8,803 bases of DNA from an uncultured Verrucomicrobia subdivision 3 bacterium (GCA_946480555.1 CAMLLE010000094.1:1-8803); one strand, 5' to 3'; numbered from the stretch's first letter, positions 1 through 6,766 are shown. Numbers and translations: made by a program. The notes: a model not told the origin generated them from the sequence alone.

Positions 1-429
1 CTAAAGAAGAGCCGCGTCACCCTGCCCTCGTCACGCAGCGATCTGGAAATTTCACATCATTACGGCATCGAACGTTTCAACGAATACGGCGCGGTGATGC
101 TGAATTTCATCAATCGCGAATACTGCAAGAAGCTGCTCGTGATGCTGCCCGGCCAGAAACATCCGGAACATGCGCACAAGCTGAAGGAAGAGACGTTCTA
201 CATCGTCCATGGCGACATCACGATCAGCCTCGATGGCGAGCAAAAGAATTACAAGAAGGGCGACCTCGTCCTCGTCAACCGCGGCGTGAAGCATCACTTC
301 GCCACGCAGCACGGCGTGATCTTCGAGGAGATTTCTTCGACGCACTACAAGAACGATTCCTACTACACCGACCCGGCGGTGATGCAGAACGCGAACCGCA
401 AGACGCTGCTGACTTACTGGATGGACTAG
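1..429 (+). CDS. C-terminal cupin domain of a probable NeuB-like (sialic acid synthase family) protein, 5'-truncated
   Basis: The reading frame is open from base 1 to a TAG at 427-429, giving 142 residues with no start of its own, so the gene begins upstream of the window. Most of the visible part is a cupin barrel. Cupin motif 1 is seen as PGQKHPEHAHKLKEE with metal-ligand type His, His and Glu (HAH codons at 169-177), and motif 2 as GDLVLVNRGVKHHF with a further His. The entry into the barrel (SHHYGIERF) and the run NREYCKKL resemble, from memory, the cupin tail fused behind the synthase and SAF-like domains of some NeuB-family proteins in surface-glycan clusters. That family condenses PEP with an aldose to make nonulosonic acids. 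The assignment to NeuB is inferred from this tail and the context only, since the catalytic domain is not in the window. A stand-alone sugar-binding or sugar-isomerase cupin is the alternative. An internal ATG at 94 is unlikely to be the true start because homologous-looking sequence precedes it. Confidence 0.65.
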   Translation, partial: LKKSRVTLPSSRSDLEISHHYGIERFNEYGAVMLNFINREYCKKLLVMLPGQKHPEHAHKLKEETFYIVHGDITISLDGEQKNYKKGDLVLVNRGVKHHFATQHGVIFEEISSTHYKNDSYYTDPAVMQNANRKTLLTYWMD

Positions 430-448
430 CTCCCAGGCCATGCCTGCC

Positions 449-1036
449 ATGAAAACCATCGTCTGGGATCTCGATGATGTTCTGAACGATTTCACCGCGC
501 GCTGGTTGGAATCGGGATGGAAAGCCGAACATCCGGACTGCCGCGTGGCTTTTGAGGATCTGCGCTCCAACCCGCCGCTGACCGAACTGAACGCCACCCA
601 GGCGGAGTATCTCGATTCGCTCGACCGATTCCGCGTTTCCGAAATTGCCCGTTCGCTGCAGCCCAACCGCGCGATTGCAAACTGGTTCGAGACTCACGGC
701 AGCCGCTTCCGTCACCATGTCCTTACCGCGCGTCCATTGAAGACAGTCGCGCCGGCCGCTGAATGGGTGTTTGCCCATTTTGGAAAGTGGATCCGCCATT
801 TTCATTTCGTTCCCAGTCCCCGGCCCGACGACGTTGCGCCCGATTATGACCGGACCAAGGGCTCCGTCCTGCAACGCCTCGGCGGCGTGGATTTCTTTGT
901 GGATGACTCGATCACAAACGTCACTGAAGCCGGCCAACTTGGTGTTCGGGCATTTGCATTTCCACAGCCGTGGAATCACCGCGAGGTTTCAGTTTCCGAC
1001 ATCCTGGCGACATTCTCAAACTCACTTTCCCGATGA
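449..1036 (+). CDS. HAD-superfamily hydrolase, probable phosphatase
   Basis: This is a 195-residue protein with the full set of HAD motifs. Motif I is DLDDVL at residues 7-12 (Asp7 as nucleophile, Asp9 as acid/base), motif II is LTARP with Thr93, motif III is DRTKG with Lys137, and motif IV is VDDS with Asp152 and Asp153. The length and the insert between motifs I and II fit a small phosphatase with an alpha-helical cap. The substrate cannot be read from the sequence. A sugar phosphate or nucleotide is plausible, and a role in dephosphorylating a nonulosonate 9-phosphate made by the upstream protein is possible but speculative. I prefer ATG 449 because the core strand MKTIVWDLDD starts there. 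ATG 440 adds only Met-Pro-Ala and is equally possible by reading frame; an AGG at 435-437 is better spaced for 449. The gene starts about 20 bases after the cupin gene and ends in an ATGA overlap with the next gene, indicating co-translation. Confidence 0.85.
   Translation: MKTIVWDLDDVLNDFTARWLESGWKAEHPDCRVAFEDLRSNPPLTELNATQAEYLDSLDRFRVSEIARSLQPNRAIANWFETHGSRFRHHVLTARPLKTVAPAAEWVFAHFGKWIRHFHFVPSPRPDDVAPDYDRTKGSVLQRLGGVDFFVDDSITNVTEAGQLGVRAFAFPQPWNHREVSVSDILATFSNSLSR
1033..1036 (+). other. ATGA start/stop overlap coupling the HAD and pyruvyl transferase genes
   Basis: The bases ATGA at 1033-1036 hold the start ATG of the pyruvyl transferase gene and the TGA stop of the HAD gene. The preceding sequence (ctcactttcccg) is pyrimidine-rich and lacks a Shine-Dalgarno site, so initiation by a terminating ribosome is the likely mechanism. 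This joint decides the start of the downstream gene. Confidence 0.8.
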
Positions 1037-2478
1037 GCAACGAACACGCGAAACCCGCCCTCATCGGATTTCTCCCGCCCTTGGGAGGCCTGCCGAAGAC
1101 AGAGGACTTTTACGATTATCATCGAACGCTGATCAACACCGGCGATCTGGTCTATTGCGCGGCAACCACTCTTCTGGCGGCTGGGACAAACCACACGGCC
1201 TGGAACTTCAGCGCCAGCGCCGAAGTGGTGAACGCCGCTTTCTCCCGCGTGATTTGGTCCATCCCGTGCCGCATTGCTCCGCAAGTGTTCAGCCAGGATG
1301 CCTTTCCCTACGAGCTGGCCACCAAGTTCATCGAGCAGCTTGAAATCCCCTTCGTTTCCATCACTGAATCGATCCAATCGAAGGGCTACGATTACGATCC
1401 GCATTTTCACAAACAGCTGCCCGCGCAGGTCGTGCGTTACCTGAAAGTCATTGCCGAAAAATCGACGGTCGTTGGCACACGCGGCGAATTCTCGGCTGAA
1501 GTTCTCTCGAAACTGGGAATCAAAAACGTGGAACCGATCGGCTGCCCGTCGCTGTTCATGAACGGCCCGGCTCTGAATCCTGCGCTGCTGCGGAAGAAGC
1601 CCTTCAGCGAGATTCGCAAAATCGCCGTTGCCTACTCCAACTATCAACTGAACGAACACTCGCGGATCGGAGATCTGCTCTCGCTCGCGGACGAAAACAA
1701 CTATTTCTTCGTCGAGCAAACCGCCAACATCGTCTTCAAACTGCTGTATTATCCGCACAAGCTCGAAGCCGACGACTTCCTCAAGGCGGCGGAACTTTAC
1801 GGCGGTCTTGATGCGCTGGAGAATCTTTATCGCTCCGGGCGGTTGCGCTACTTCACCAATTCTCAAAACTGGAAAAACTTCCTGGCAGGAATGGATTTCG
1901 TCTTTGGCGCGCGGATGCATGGGTTGACGCCAGCGATTCACTCCGGAGTTCCAGCCTATTTCATCGCACACGACTGTCGCGTTCGGGAAATGTGCGAGTT
2001 CTTCAAGCTGCCCTTCGCTGCCGAACGCGATCTGGCCAGTTCCGGAATCAACGCTGAAACGCTATACAACCAGACGGATTACTCGGCAGCCATGACTGGC
2101 TACCCGGCGCGCTACAGAAACTTCCTCGAGTTCCTAAAGAAGAACGGCATCCAGCCCAACTGCGACGCTTCGCTTTCGCTGGTTGAAGATGTCGATCTTC
2201 GTCCGGTTGCTGGCGTTGAGGTGGAGCGAAATCCGGCCACAGGAACCGCCGTCAATCGGCGCTATGCGGATGCGCTGTTCCACATCGGCAAAACCATCGT
2301 CCAACAAGGCGGCACCGCCGGATTCGAACGTCTTGTCAGAGCGTGCAGCCACGCTTGGGGAGAAGAAATCCGGTCCGCGACAACAATTTCGAAACCTTCC
2401 ATTTTCAATATGGCCGCGCCCGGCCAGCGCCTTGCGCCGATCGCGCCCCCCGAACCCAGCATTCCTCTTCGATCATGA
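1033..2478 (+). CDS. Polysaccharide pyruvyl transferase family protein
   Basis: This is a 481-residue protein of the polysaccharide pyruvyl transferase type (CsaB/WcaK-like GT-B fold), whose members usually move pyruvate from PEP onto sugar hydroxyls to form acidic ketals. Family-like features are INTGDL near residues 34-39, VGTRGEFS around residues 147-154 with a conserved-type Arg150, a PIGCPSLF strand around 168-175, and FGARMHG at 291-297, the signature expected in the C-terminal half with its His. The fold appears to end near residue 375. The last 100 or so residues are poorly recognisable and finish in a proline-rich tail. An in-frame ATG at 970 would add 21 residues that overlap the HAD gene by 67 bases, and the ATGA overlap makes 1033 more likely. 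There is no signal peptide or membrane segment, so the protein is probably cytoplasmic. It lies between sugar-modifying genes, which fits decoration of a glycan precursor. Confidence 0.85.
   Translation: MSNEHAKPALIGFLPPLGGLPKTEDFYDYHRTLINTGDLVYCAATTLLAAGTNHTAWNFSASAEVVNAAFSRVIWSIPCRIAPQVFSQDAFPYELATKFIEQLEIPFVSITESIQSKGYDYDPHFHKQLPAQVVRYLKVIAEKSTVVGTRGEFSAEVLSKLGIKNVEPIGCPSLFMNGPALNPALLRKKPFSEIRKIAVAYSNYQLNEHSRIGDLLSLADENNYFFVEQTANIVFKLLYYPHKLEADDFLKAAELYGGLDALENLYRSGRLRYFTNSQNWKNFLAGMDFVFGARMHGLTPAIHSGVPAYFIAHDCRVREMCEFFKLPFAAERDLASSGINAETLYNQTDYSAAMTGYPARYRNFLEFLKKNGIQPNCDASLSLVEDVDLRPVAGVEVERNPATGTAVNRRYADALFHIGKTIVQQGGTAGFERLVRACSHAWGEEIRSATTISKPSIFNMAAPGQRLAPIAPPEPSIPLRS
2475..2478 (+). 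other. ATGA start/stop overlap coupling the pyruvyl transferase and ThDP-enzyme genes
   Basis: ATGA at 2475-2478 contains the ATG of the ThDP enzyme and the TGA stop of the pyruvyl transferase. No Shine-Dalgarno sequence precedes it (cattcctcttcgatc). The downstream protein begins here with MKLSDYVFKKV, the normal start of the acetolactate-synthase fold. Confidence 0.8.
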
Positions 2479-4310
2479 AACTATCGGACTACGTTTTCAA
2501 AAAGGTCGCCGAAACCGGCGTGAAACATGTGTTCATGCTTCCCGGCGGCGGCTGCATGCATTTGTGTGATTCGCTGGGCAGCAACAAAGACCTGACGTTC
2601 ATTTGCAACCTGCATGAGCAGGCTTCCGCCATCGCCGCAGATGCTTACGGCCAATACACCAACAACCTCGGCGTCGCGCTCGTTACCACCGGCCCCGGCG
2701 GAACGAACACGCTCACCGGTGTGGCCGCGGCGTGGCTGGATTCCACGCCCTGCCTTTTCATTTCCGGCCAGGTAAAACGGCCCGACATGAAAGGCGACCG
2801 CGGCGTGCGACAAATGGGTTTCCAGGAGATCGACATCGTCGCCATGGCCAAACCCATCACCAAGTACGCGGTGACGGTGACTGATCCCAACACGATTCGT
2901 TATCATCTGGAAAAGGCTCTTTACCTCGCGCGCAACGGACGGCCCGGACCCGTCTGGATCGACATCCCGCTCGACGTTCAGCCCGCGGATGTTTCCGAGA
3001 CTGGCATGCGCGGATTCGATCCCGAAGAACTCCGCCAGAATTCCAGTTCCTATGCTTCCGACGAACCCGGTGTGACCATAGCGGCCGCTGCAAAAGTGGT
3101 GGAACTCCTCAAGACCGCACAGCGGCCCGTCATTCTCGCCGGCAACGGCATCCGTCTCGATCAAGGTCTGGAAGCGTTTCACGCGCTGCTTGAAAAACTT
3201 CACGTGCCGGTGCTGACCACATGGAAGGCGCTCGACTTCATTCCCGACGATCATCCGCTGTTCGTCGGACGTCCCGGTTCGGTCGGCCAGCGGGGTGCCA
3301 ATTTCACCCAGCAGAACGCCGACCTGTTGATCGTGATCGGTGCGCGACTCGATTTCGGTCAGACGGGTTATGTTCATCACAACTTCGCCCGTGGCGCAAA
3401 AAAGGTGGTGGTGGACATCGATCCGGCGGAAATCGCCAAGCTCGACATGACCGTCGATGTGCCGGTTGCCACCGGTGCAAAGGCGTTTCTCACGGCGTTG
3501 AACGAGGCGCTGCAAAATGCGCCGAGTTTCACATATTCAAACTGGCTTCAACGCTGCCGCGATTGGGCAAAGAAGTATCCGGTCGTTCTGCCCGAATACC
3601 GCGAGGCGAAAGACGGCGTCAGCAACTACGTGCTGCTGGACGTTCTCTCGGACCGCATGACGGAGAGCGATCTGATGATTCCCGGCAGTTCCGGCGCGTG
3701 CAGCGAAACCACGATGCAAGCCTTCCGCGCGAAAGCCGGCCAGCGCGTGTTCAACTCCGAGGGCCTGGGGCCCATGGGCTTCGGGATCGCAGCCGCGATT
3801 GGCGGATGTCTCGCCAGCGGCGGACGCCGCACGATCTGCATCGATGGAGACGGCGGCTTCGTGATGAACATCCAGGAACTGGAAGTCGTCCATCGCCTGA
3901 ACCTGCCGATCAAGTTCTTCATTCTCGACAACAACGGCTACGGCTCGATCCGCCAGAGCCAGAACGCCTATTTCAAAGGCCGCTACGTGGCCAGCGAACC
4001 GTCCAGCGGATTGACGCTGCCAAATCTGGCGAATGTGGCCGAATCCTTCGGAATCAAATCCTGCGAAATTCGCAATCACGATGAGCTGGAAGATTCGGTT
4101 CGCGCGGTGCTTGATTTCGATGGCCCGGTCGTCTGCGTCGTGAAAATCACAAGCCAGCAAACGACCGCTCCGCGTGTCGCCTCCGGCCAGCGCGCGGATG
4201 GTTCGATGTATTCCAAGCCGTTGGAGGATTTGTGGCCATTCATGGATCGCGAAGAGTTCCTGAAGAACATGATCGTCCCACCTCTCGAAGAACATGCTCC
4301 TGCAAAATAA
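2475..4310 (+). CDS. Thiamine-diphosphate enzyme, acetolactate synthase-like (sugar-cluster type)
   Basis: This is a 611-residue enzyme with the three-domain layout of the IlvB/pyruvate oxidase superfamily. The N-terminal Pyr domain (about 1-170) carries the cofactor-activating Glu48 in NLHEQAS. A central domain (about 200-345) contains GARLDFGQTGY. The C-terminal PP domain (about 385-560) holds the ThDP/metal motif with GDG at 458-460 and NN at 486-487. These residues predict a working enzyme that decarboxylates pyruvate and transfers the two-carbon unit. It is probably not the housekeeping acetohydroxyacid synthase. The DD of the usual GARFDDRVTG motif is replaced, the Trp usual in the RQWQ segment is Ser495 (RQSQ), and no regulatory subunit gene follows. 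Similar proteins occur in polysaccharide clusters, and YerE, which makes the branched sugar yersiniose, is a characterised relative in this superfamily. A sugar-branching acetyl transfer is therefore the leading inference. An upstream in-frame ATG at 2343 would add 44 unrelated residues inside the previous gene and is rejected. Confidence 0.88.
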   Translation: MKLSDYVFKKVAETGVKHVFMLPGGGCMHLCDSLGSNKDLTFICNLHEQASAIAADAYGQYTNNLGVALVTTGPGGTNTLTGVAAAWLDSTPCLFISGQVKRPDMKGDRGVRQMGFQEIDIVAMAKPITKYAVTVTDPNTIRYHLEKALYLARNGRPGPVWIDIPLDVQPADVSETGMRGFDPEELRQNSSSYASDEPGVTIAAAAKVVELLKTAQRPVILAGNGIRLDQGLEAFHALLEKLHVPVLTTWKALDFIPDDHPLFVGRPGSVGQRGANFTQQNADLLIVIGARLDFGQTGYVHHNFARGAKKVVVDIDPAEIAKLDMTVDVPVATGAKAFLTALNEALQNAPSFTYSNWLQRCRDWAKKYPVVLPEYREAKDGVSNYVLLDVLSDRMTESDLMIPGSSGACSETTMQAFRAKAGQRVFNSEGLGPMGFGIAAAIGGCLASGGRRTICIDGDGGFVMNIQELEVVHRLNLPIKFFILDNNGYGSIRQSQNAYFKGRYVASEPSSGLTLPNLANVAESFGIKSCEIRNHDELEDSVRAVLDFDGPVVCVVKITSQQTTAPRVASGQRADGSMYSKPLEDLWPFMDREEFLKNMIVPPLEEHAPAK

Positions 4311-5535
4311 TCCTGTCTCGACGCCTTTTCATCGAACGAGCTCACCAGGCTCCGTTTCCATGGCCCGCACGCTCGAACGCGAGCTGGAGTCCTTGCTGTC
4401 GGAAAACGTCGCGTCCGCAAAACGCCGGGGGCAAAGCGCCTTTGATGAAATCGCAGGCACCCGGACGAACTCCATCGTTCTCCTCGGCGCCGGCGGTCTG
4501 GGACGCAAGACGCTGAAAGGTCTTCGCGAGCTCGGCATTCAACCGATCGCATTTGCCGATAATAACCAGGCTCTCTGGGGACAATCGGTTGACGGGCTCA
4601 CAGTCCTGCCGCCCGCCGAAGCCGCAAAACTCCACGGAAGCGATGCGGTCTTTGTGGTTACGATTTGGCGCGCCGGCGGCACACATCGCTTCGACCGCAC
4701 GCAGGAACAGCTCCGCCAGCTCGGCTGCCAGCGGATCGCCCACGTCGCCCTGCTCTTCTGGAAACACGCGGAAAAGTTTCTCGATTATTACTGCCTTGGC
4801 CTGCCTCATTCGGTTCTCGCCGAAGCCGGCACAATCCGCGAAGTGTTTTCGTGGTGGGCAGACGATGTCTCCCGCCGCGAATACGTTTCCCAGATTCGCT
4901 GGCGGCTGCACGCTGACTTTGGCTGCCTCGCCTCGCCGGACGCGCAGGAACAGTATTTTCCAGAAGACGTTTTCCGACTGACGAACAACGAGGTGTTCAT
5001 CGACTGCGGTGCGTTCGACGGGGACAGCATTGAAACGTTCGTTCGCCGCCAGGGAAACGCCTTTAACCAGATCGTCGCGTTGGAACCCGACCCGGCCAAC
5101 TTCCAGAAGCTCGCCGGGCGTGTTTCACAATACAGCGCGGAAGCACAACGCAAAATCCGGATCGAGAAACTCGGCGCGTCAGATTTCAACGGCACGCTTC
5201 GGTTTGCCGCGGATGGCAGTCTCTCTTCCGCCGCCGATCCCAACGGCTCCTTGGAAATCCAGTGCGTGAAGCTCGACGAGTTGCTTTCGGCGGTTTCGCC
5301 CACGTATCTGAAAATGGATATCGAAGGCGCGGAGCCGGAAGCCTTGCGCGGCGCGGCCAGCCTCATCCAGAAATCGACGCCGTTGCTCGCCGTCAGCGCG
5401 TACCACAAGCAGAATCACCTCTGGCAAATTCCCAAGCTGATTCGTTCGCTGAATCCCAGCTACCAGTTTTACCTCCGCCCGCACAACGAGGAGGGATGGG
5501 ATACCGTTTGCTATGCCGTGCCAACCGCCCGCTAA
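4294..5535 (+). CDS. FkbM-family SAM methyltransferase with N-terminal Rossmann-like domain
   Basis: This is 413 residues from ATG 4294, which overlaps the ThDP gene by 17 bases; ATG 4360 (MARTLERE) would give 391 residues and a 49-base gap. The first 22 residues look unstructured, so the start is uncertain. The N-terminal domain (about 59-150) has a dinucleotide-type glycine loop GAGGLG at 65-70 followed by AFADNN at 86-91. A helical linker follows to about residue 230. The FkbM methyltransferase domain then starts with the SAM motif IDCGAFDGD (236-244) and an acidic strand end at EPD (264-266), and carries the family hallmark KMDIEGAE (340-347). FkbM enzymes usually O-methylate hydroxyls of secondary metabolites or sugars. 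Here the likely substrate is a sugar or glycan precursor, inferred from the neighbours. The N-terminal domain resembles the C-terminal domain of the next gene's product. Confidence 0.87.
   Translation: MLLQNNPVSTPFHRTSSPGSVSMARTLERELESLLSENVASAKRRGQSAFDEIAGTRTNSIVLLGAGGLGRKTLKGLRELGIQPIAFADNNQALWGQSVDGLTVLPPAEAAKLHGSDAVFVVTIWRAGGTHRFDRTQEQLRQLGCQRIAHVALLFWKHAEKFLDYYCLGLPHSVLAEAGTIREVFSWWADDVSRREYVSQIRWRLHADFGCLASPDAQEQYFPEDVFRLTNNEVFIDCGAFDGDSIETFVRRQGNAFNQIVALEPDPANFQKLAGRVSQYSAEAQRKIRIEKLGASDFNGTLRFAADGSLSSAADPNGSLEIQCVKLDELLSAVSPTYLKMDIEGAEPEALRGAASLIQKSTPLLAVSAYHKQNHLWQIPKLIRSLNPSYQFYLRPHNEEGWDTVCYAVPTAR
4468..4668 (+). other. Rossmann-like accessory domain, N-terminal in the FkbM protein
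   Basis: Residues 59-125 of the FkbM protein read as strand, GAGGLG loop, helix, then AFADNN, a Gly pair (LWGQSVDG) and LPPAEA. The same order of elements occurs at the C-terminus of the following methyltransferase. The glycine loop suggests nucleotide or nucleotide-sugar binding. That is an inference from motif shape only. Confidence 0.6.
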
Positions 5536-5551
5536 TTCGAAACACTCCACC

Positions 5552-6766
5552 ATGAAACAGAATTCTATCGAACAGCAATGGAGCCCGCGCGGCTGCGAAG
5601 TATGCGGCGGCAATCATACCCACCTGCTCCATCCGCAGCGTTTCGTCACTCTCTCGGAAGGCAGCCTGCTCACCGGCTATAACGTGGTCGCCTGCGACAA
5701 CTGCGGCTTCTGCTACGCCGATCATCTTCCCGAGCAGGAGGTCTTCGATCGTTACTACCGCGACATGTCCAAGTACGAGCAGCCAATCGGAACGGTCACC
5801 GAGTCCGAATACGACCTGGCACGCTTCGCCCTGACGGTTGAACAGATTCGCCGCTTCACTCCGCCCACAGCGCGAATCGCCGAAATCGGCTGCGCCACCG
5901 GGCTGCTGCTCTCGCGGTTGAACAAAGCCGGTTATCAAAACCTGCTGGGCATTGACCCTTCGCCCGCCTGCTGCCGCGTCGCTACAGAGCATTACAAAAT
6001 TCCAAGCAAACGCGCGGCTCTGTCCGATGACCTGGGTGCCGAGGGTTCGGTCGATCTGTTGATTCTGATCGGTGTGATGGAACACATCCGCGATCTGGAT
6101 TCCGCGCTCAAGAAAATGAAATCGTTGCTGTCCAACAACGGACGCATCTTCATCACTGTGCCGGATGCCAGCAACTACGCGGCGGGCGATGACGCGCCAT
6201 TCCAGGAATTCAGCCTGGAACACATCAACTACTTTGGGCCGCAATCGCTGATCAACCTCATGGCGAAGCACGGGTTCCGCTGCCTGTTCACCGAACAGGG
6301 AATGCAGCGCTGCAATGCCCGCACCATCACCCCCGTGTTGCATGGAGCCTTCGAGAAGGTTTCTGCCGAAGAAAGGCCGGGCCTCACGCCCGATGCTGCG
6401 ACGCGCGCCGGACTGCACCGCTACGTCGAACAATCCCGTGCAGCGAACGAAGCCGTTCAACCCGTTCTGAACGACCTTGCCACCACGCAAGTCCCAGTGA
6501 TCATTTGGGGCGCGGGCAGCCACACCTTGCGTCTTCTGGCCACCAGCAAGCTCGCCGAAGCCAATCTCTCCGCCATTGTGGATTCCAACCCGCGTTATCA
6601 GGGCAAGAACATCAATGGCGTCCCGATCTTGCGCCCCGATGCCATCCGCGGCAACTCCGCGCGGATTCTGATCTCATCGCGTCCGTTCCAGCAAACCATC
6701 CAGCGCCAGATCAAGGAAACGTTGGGCCTTGAAAACGACGTCGTCACGCTCTACCAGTTGGACTGA
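5552..6766 (+). CDS. Three-domain sugar C-methyltransferase (TylC3/NovU/TcaB9-like architecture)
   Basis: This is a 404-residue protein with three domains. The N-terminal zinc-cluster domain has Cys15, Cys18, Cys48 and Cys51 (CEVCGG and CDNCGF). The class I SAM domain has EIGCATG at 111-117, an acidic residue in GIDPS (133-137) and GVMEHIRDL (174-182). The C-terminal Rossmann-like domain (about 314-380) has WGAGSHT and AIVDSNPRYQG. This order is that of C-methyltransferases acting on 4-keto deoxysugars, which deprotonate C3 and methylate it. The Glu-His pair at 223-224 in SLEHINYF matches the position of the catalytic base pair known from that family. The product would be a C-methyl branched nucleotide sugar; the exact substrate is unknown. 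The start is set at 5552, 16 bases after the FkbM stop. The in-frame ATG at 5513 lies inside the FkbM gene and adds 13 unrelated residues. Confidence 0.87.
   Translation: MKQNSIEQQWSPRGCEVCGGNHTHLLHPQRFVTLSEGSLLTGYNVVACDNCGFCYADHLPEQEVFDRYYRDMSKYEQPIGTVTESEYDLARFALTVEQIRRFTPPTARIAEIGCATGLLLSRLNKAGYQNLLGIDPSPACCRVATEHYKIPSKRAALSDDLGAEGSVDLLILIGVMEHIRDLDSALKKMKSLLSNNGRIFITVPDASNYAAGDDAPFQEFSLEHINYFGPQSLINLMAKHGFRCLFTEQGMQRCNARTITPVLHGAFEKVSAEERPGLTPDAATRAGLHRYVEQSRAANEAVQPVLNDLATTQVPVIIWGAGSHTLRLLATSKLAEANLSAIVDSNPRYQGKNINGVPILRPDAIRGNSARILISSRPFQQTIQRQIKETLGLENDVVTLYQLD
6491..6691 (+). other. Rossmann-like accessory domain, C-terminal in the C-methyltransferase
   Basis: Residues 314-380 contain VIIWGAG, then AIVDSNP, GKNINGVPI and LRPDAI. 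This corresponds to the C-terminal domain usual in sugar C-methyltransferases and matches, element by element, the N-terminal domain of the FkbM protein just upstream. Confidence 0.7.

Noticed and set aside
970..1032. Earlier in-frame start for the pyruvyl transferase gene
   Set aside because: It would overlap the HAD gene by 67 bases and add 21 residues unlike the family. The ATGA overlap at 1033 is the more usual arrangement.
976..1971. Antisense open frame of 331 codons opposite the pyruvyl transferase gene
   Set aside because: It has no family motifs, and it sits wholly opposite a well-supported gene with conserved signatures.
2343..2474. Earlier in-frame start for the ThDP enzyme
   Set aside because: The 44 extra residues are Arg- and Pro-rich and unrelated to the family, whose normal N-terminus begins at MKLSDYVF (2475).
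2481..3515. Antisense open frame of 344 codons opposite the ThDP enzyme
   Set aside because: It is a shadow of the strongly conserved Pyr and central domains on the + strand; its composition is His- and Arg-rich with no motif.
3221..4084. 287-codon + strand frame inside the ThDP enzyme gene
   Set aside because: It is an Arg-rich out-of-frame shadow, and the frame of the ThDP enzyme carries GDG, NN and other conserved residues over the same bases.
2475..4310. Housekeeping acetolactate synthase IlvB
   Set aside because: The GARFDD and RQWQ-type positions are replaced, no small subunit gene follows, and the surrounding genes are for polysaccharide modification.
5513..5551. Earlier in-frame start for the C-methyltransferase
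   Set aside because: The 13 extra residues overlap the end of the FkbM gene and precede a normal start shortly before the CxxC zinc motif.
5393..6523. Long antisense open frame of 376 codons opposite the FkbM and C-methyltransferase genes
   Set aside because: Its translation shows no recognisable domain and is rich in Arg, Gly and His as expected from the complement of GC-rich codons. The + strand carries clear methyltransferase motifs throughout.
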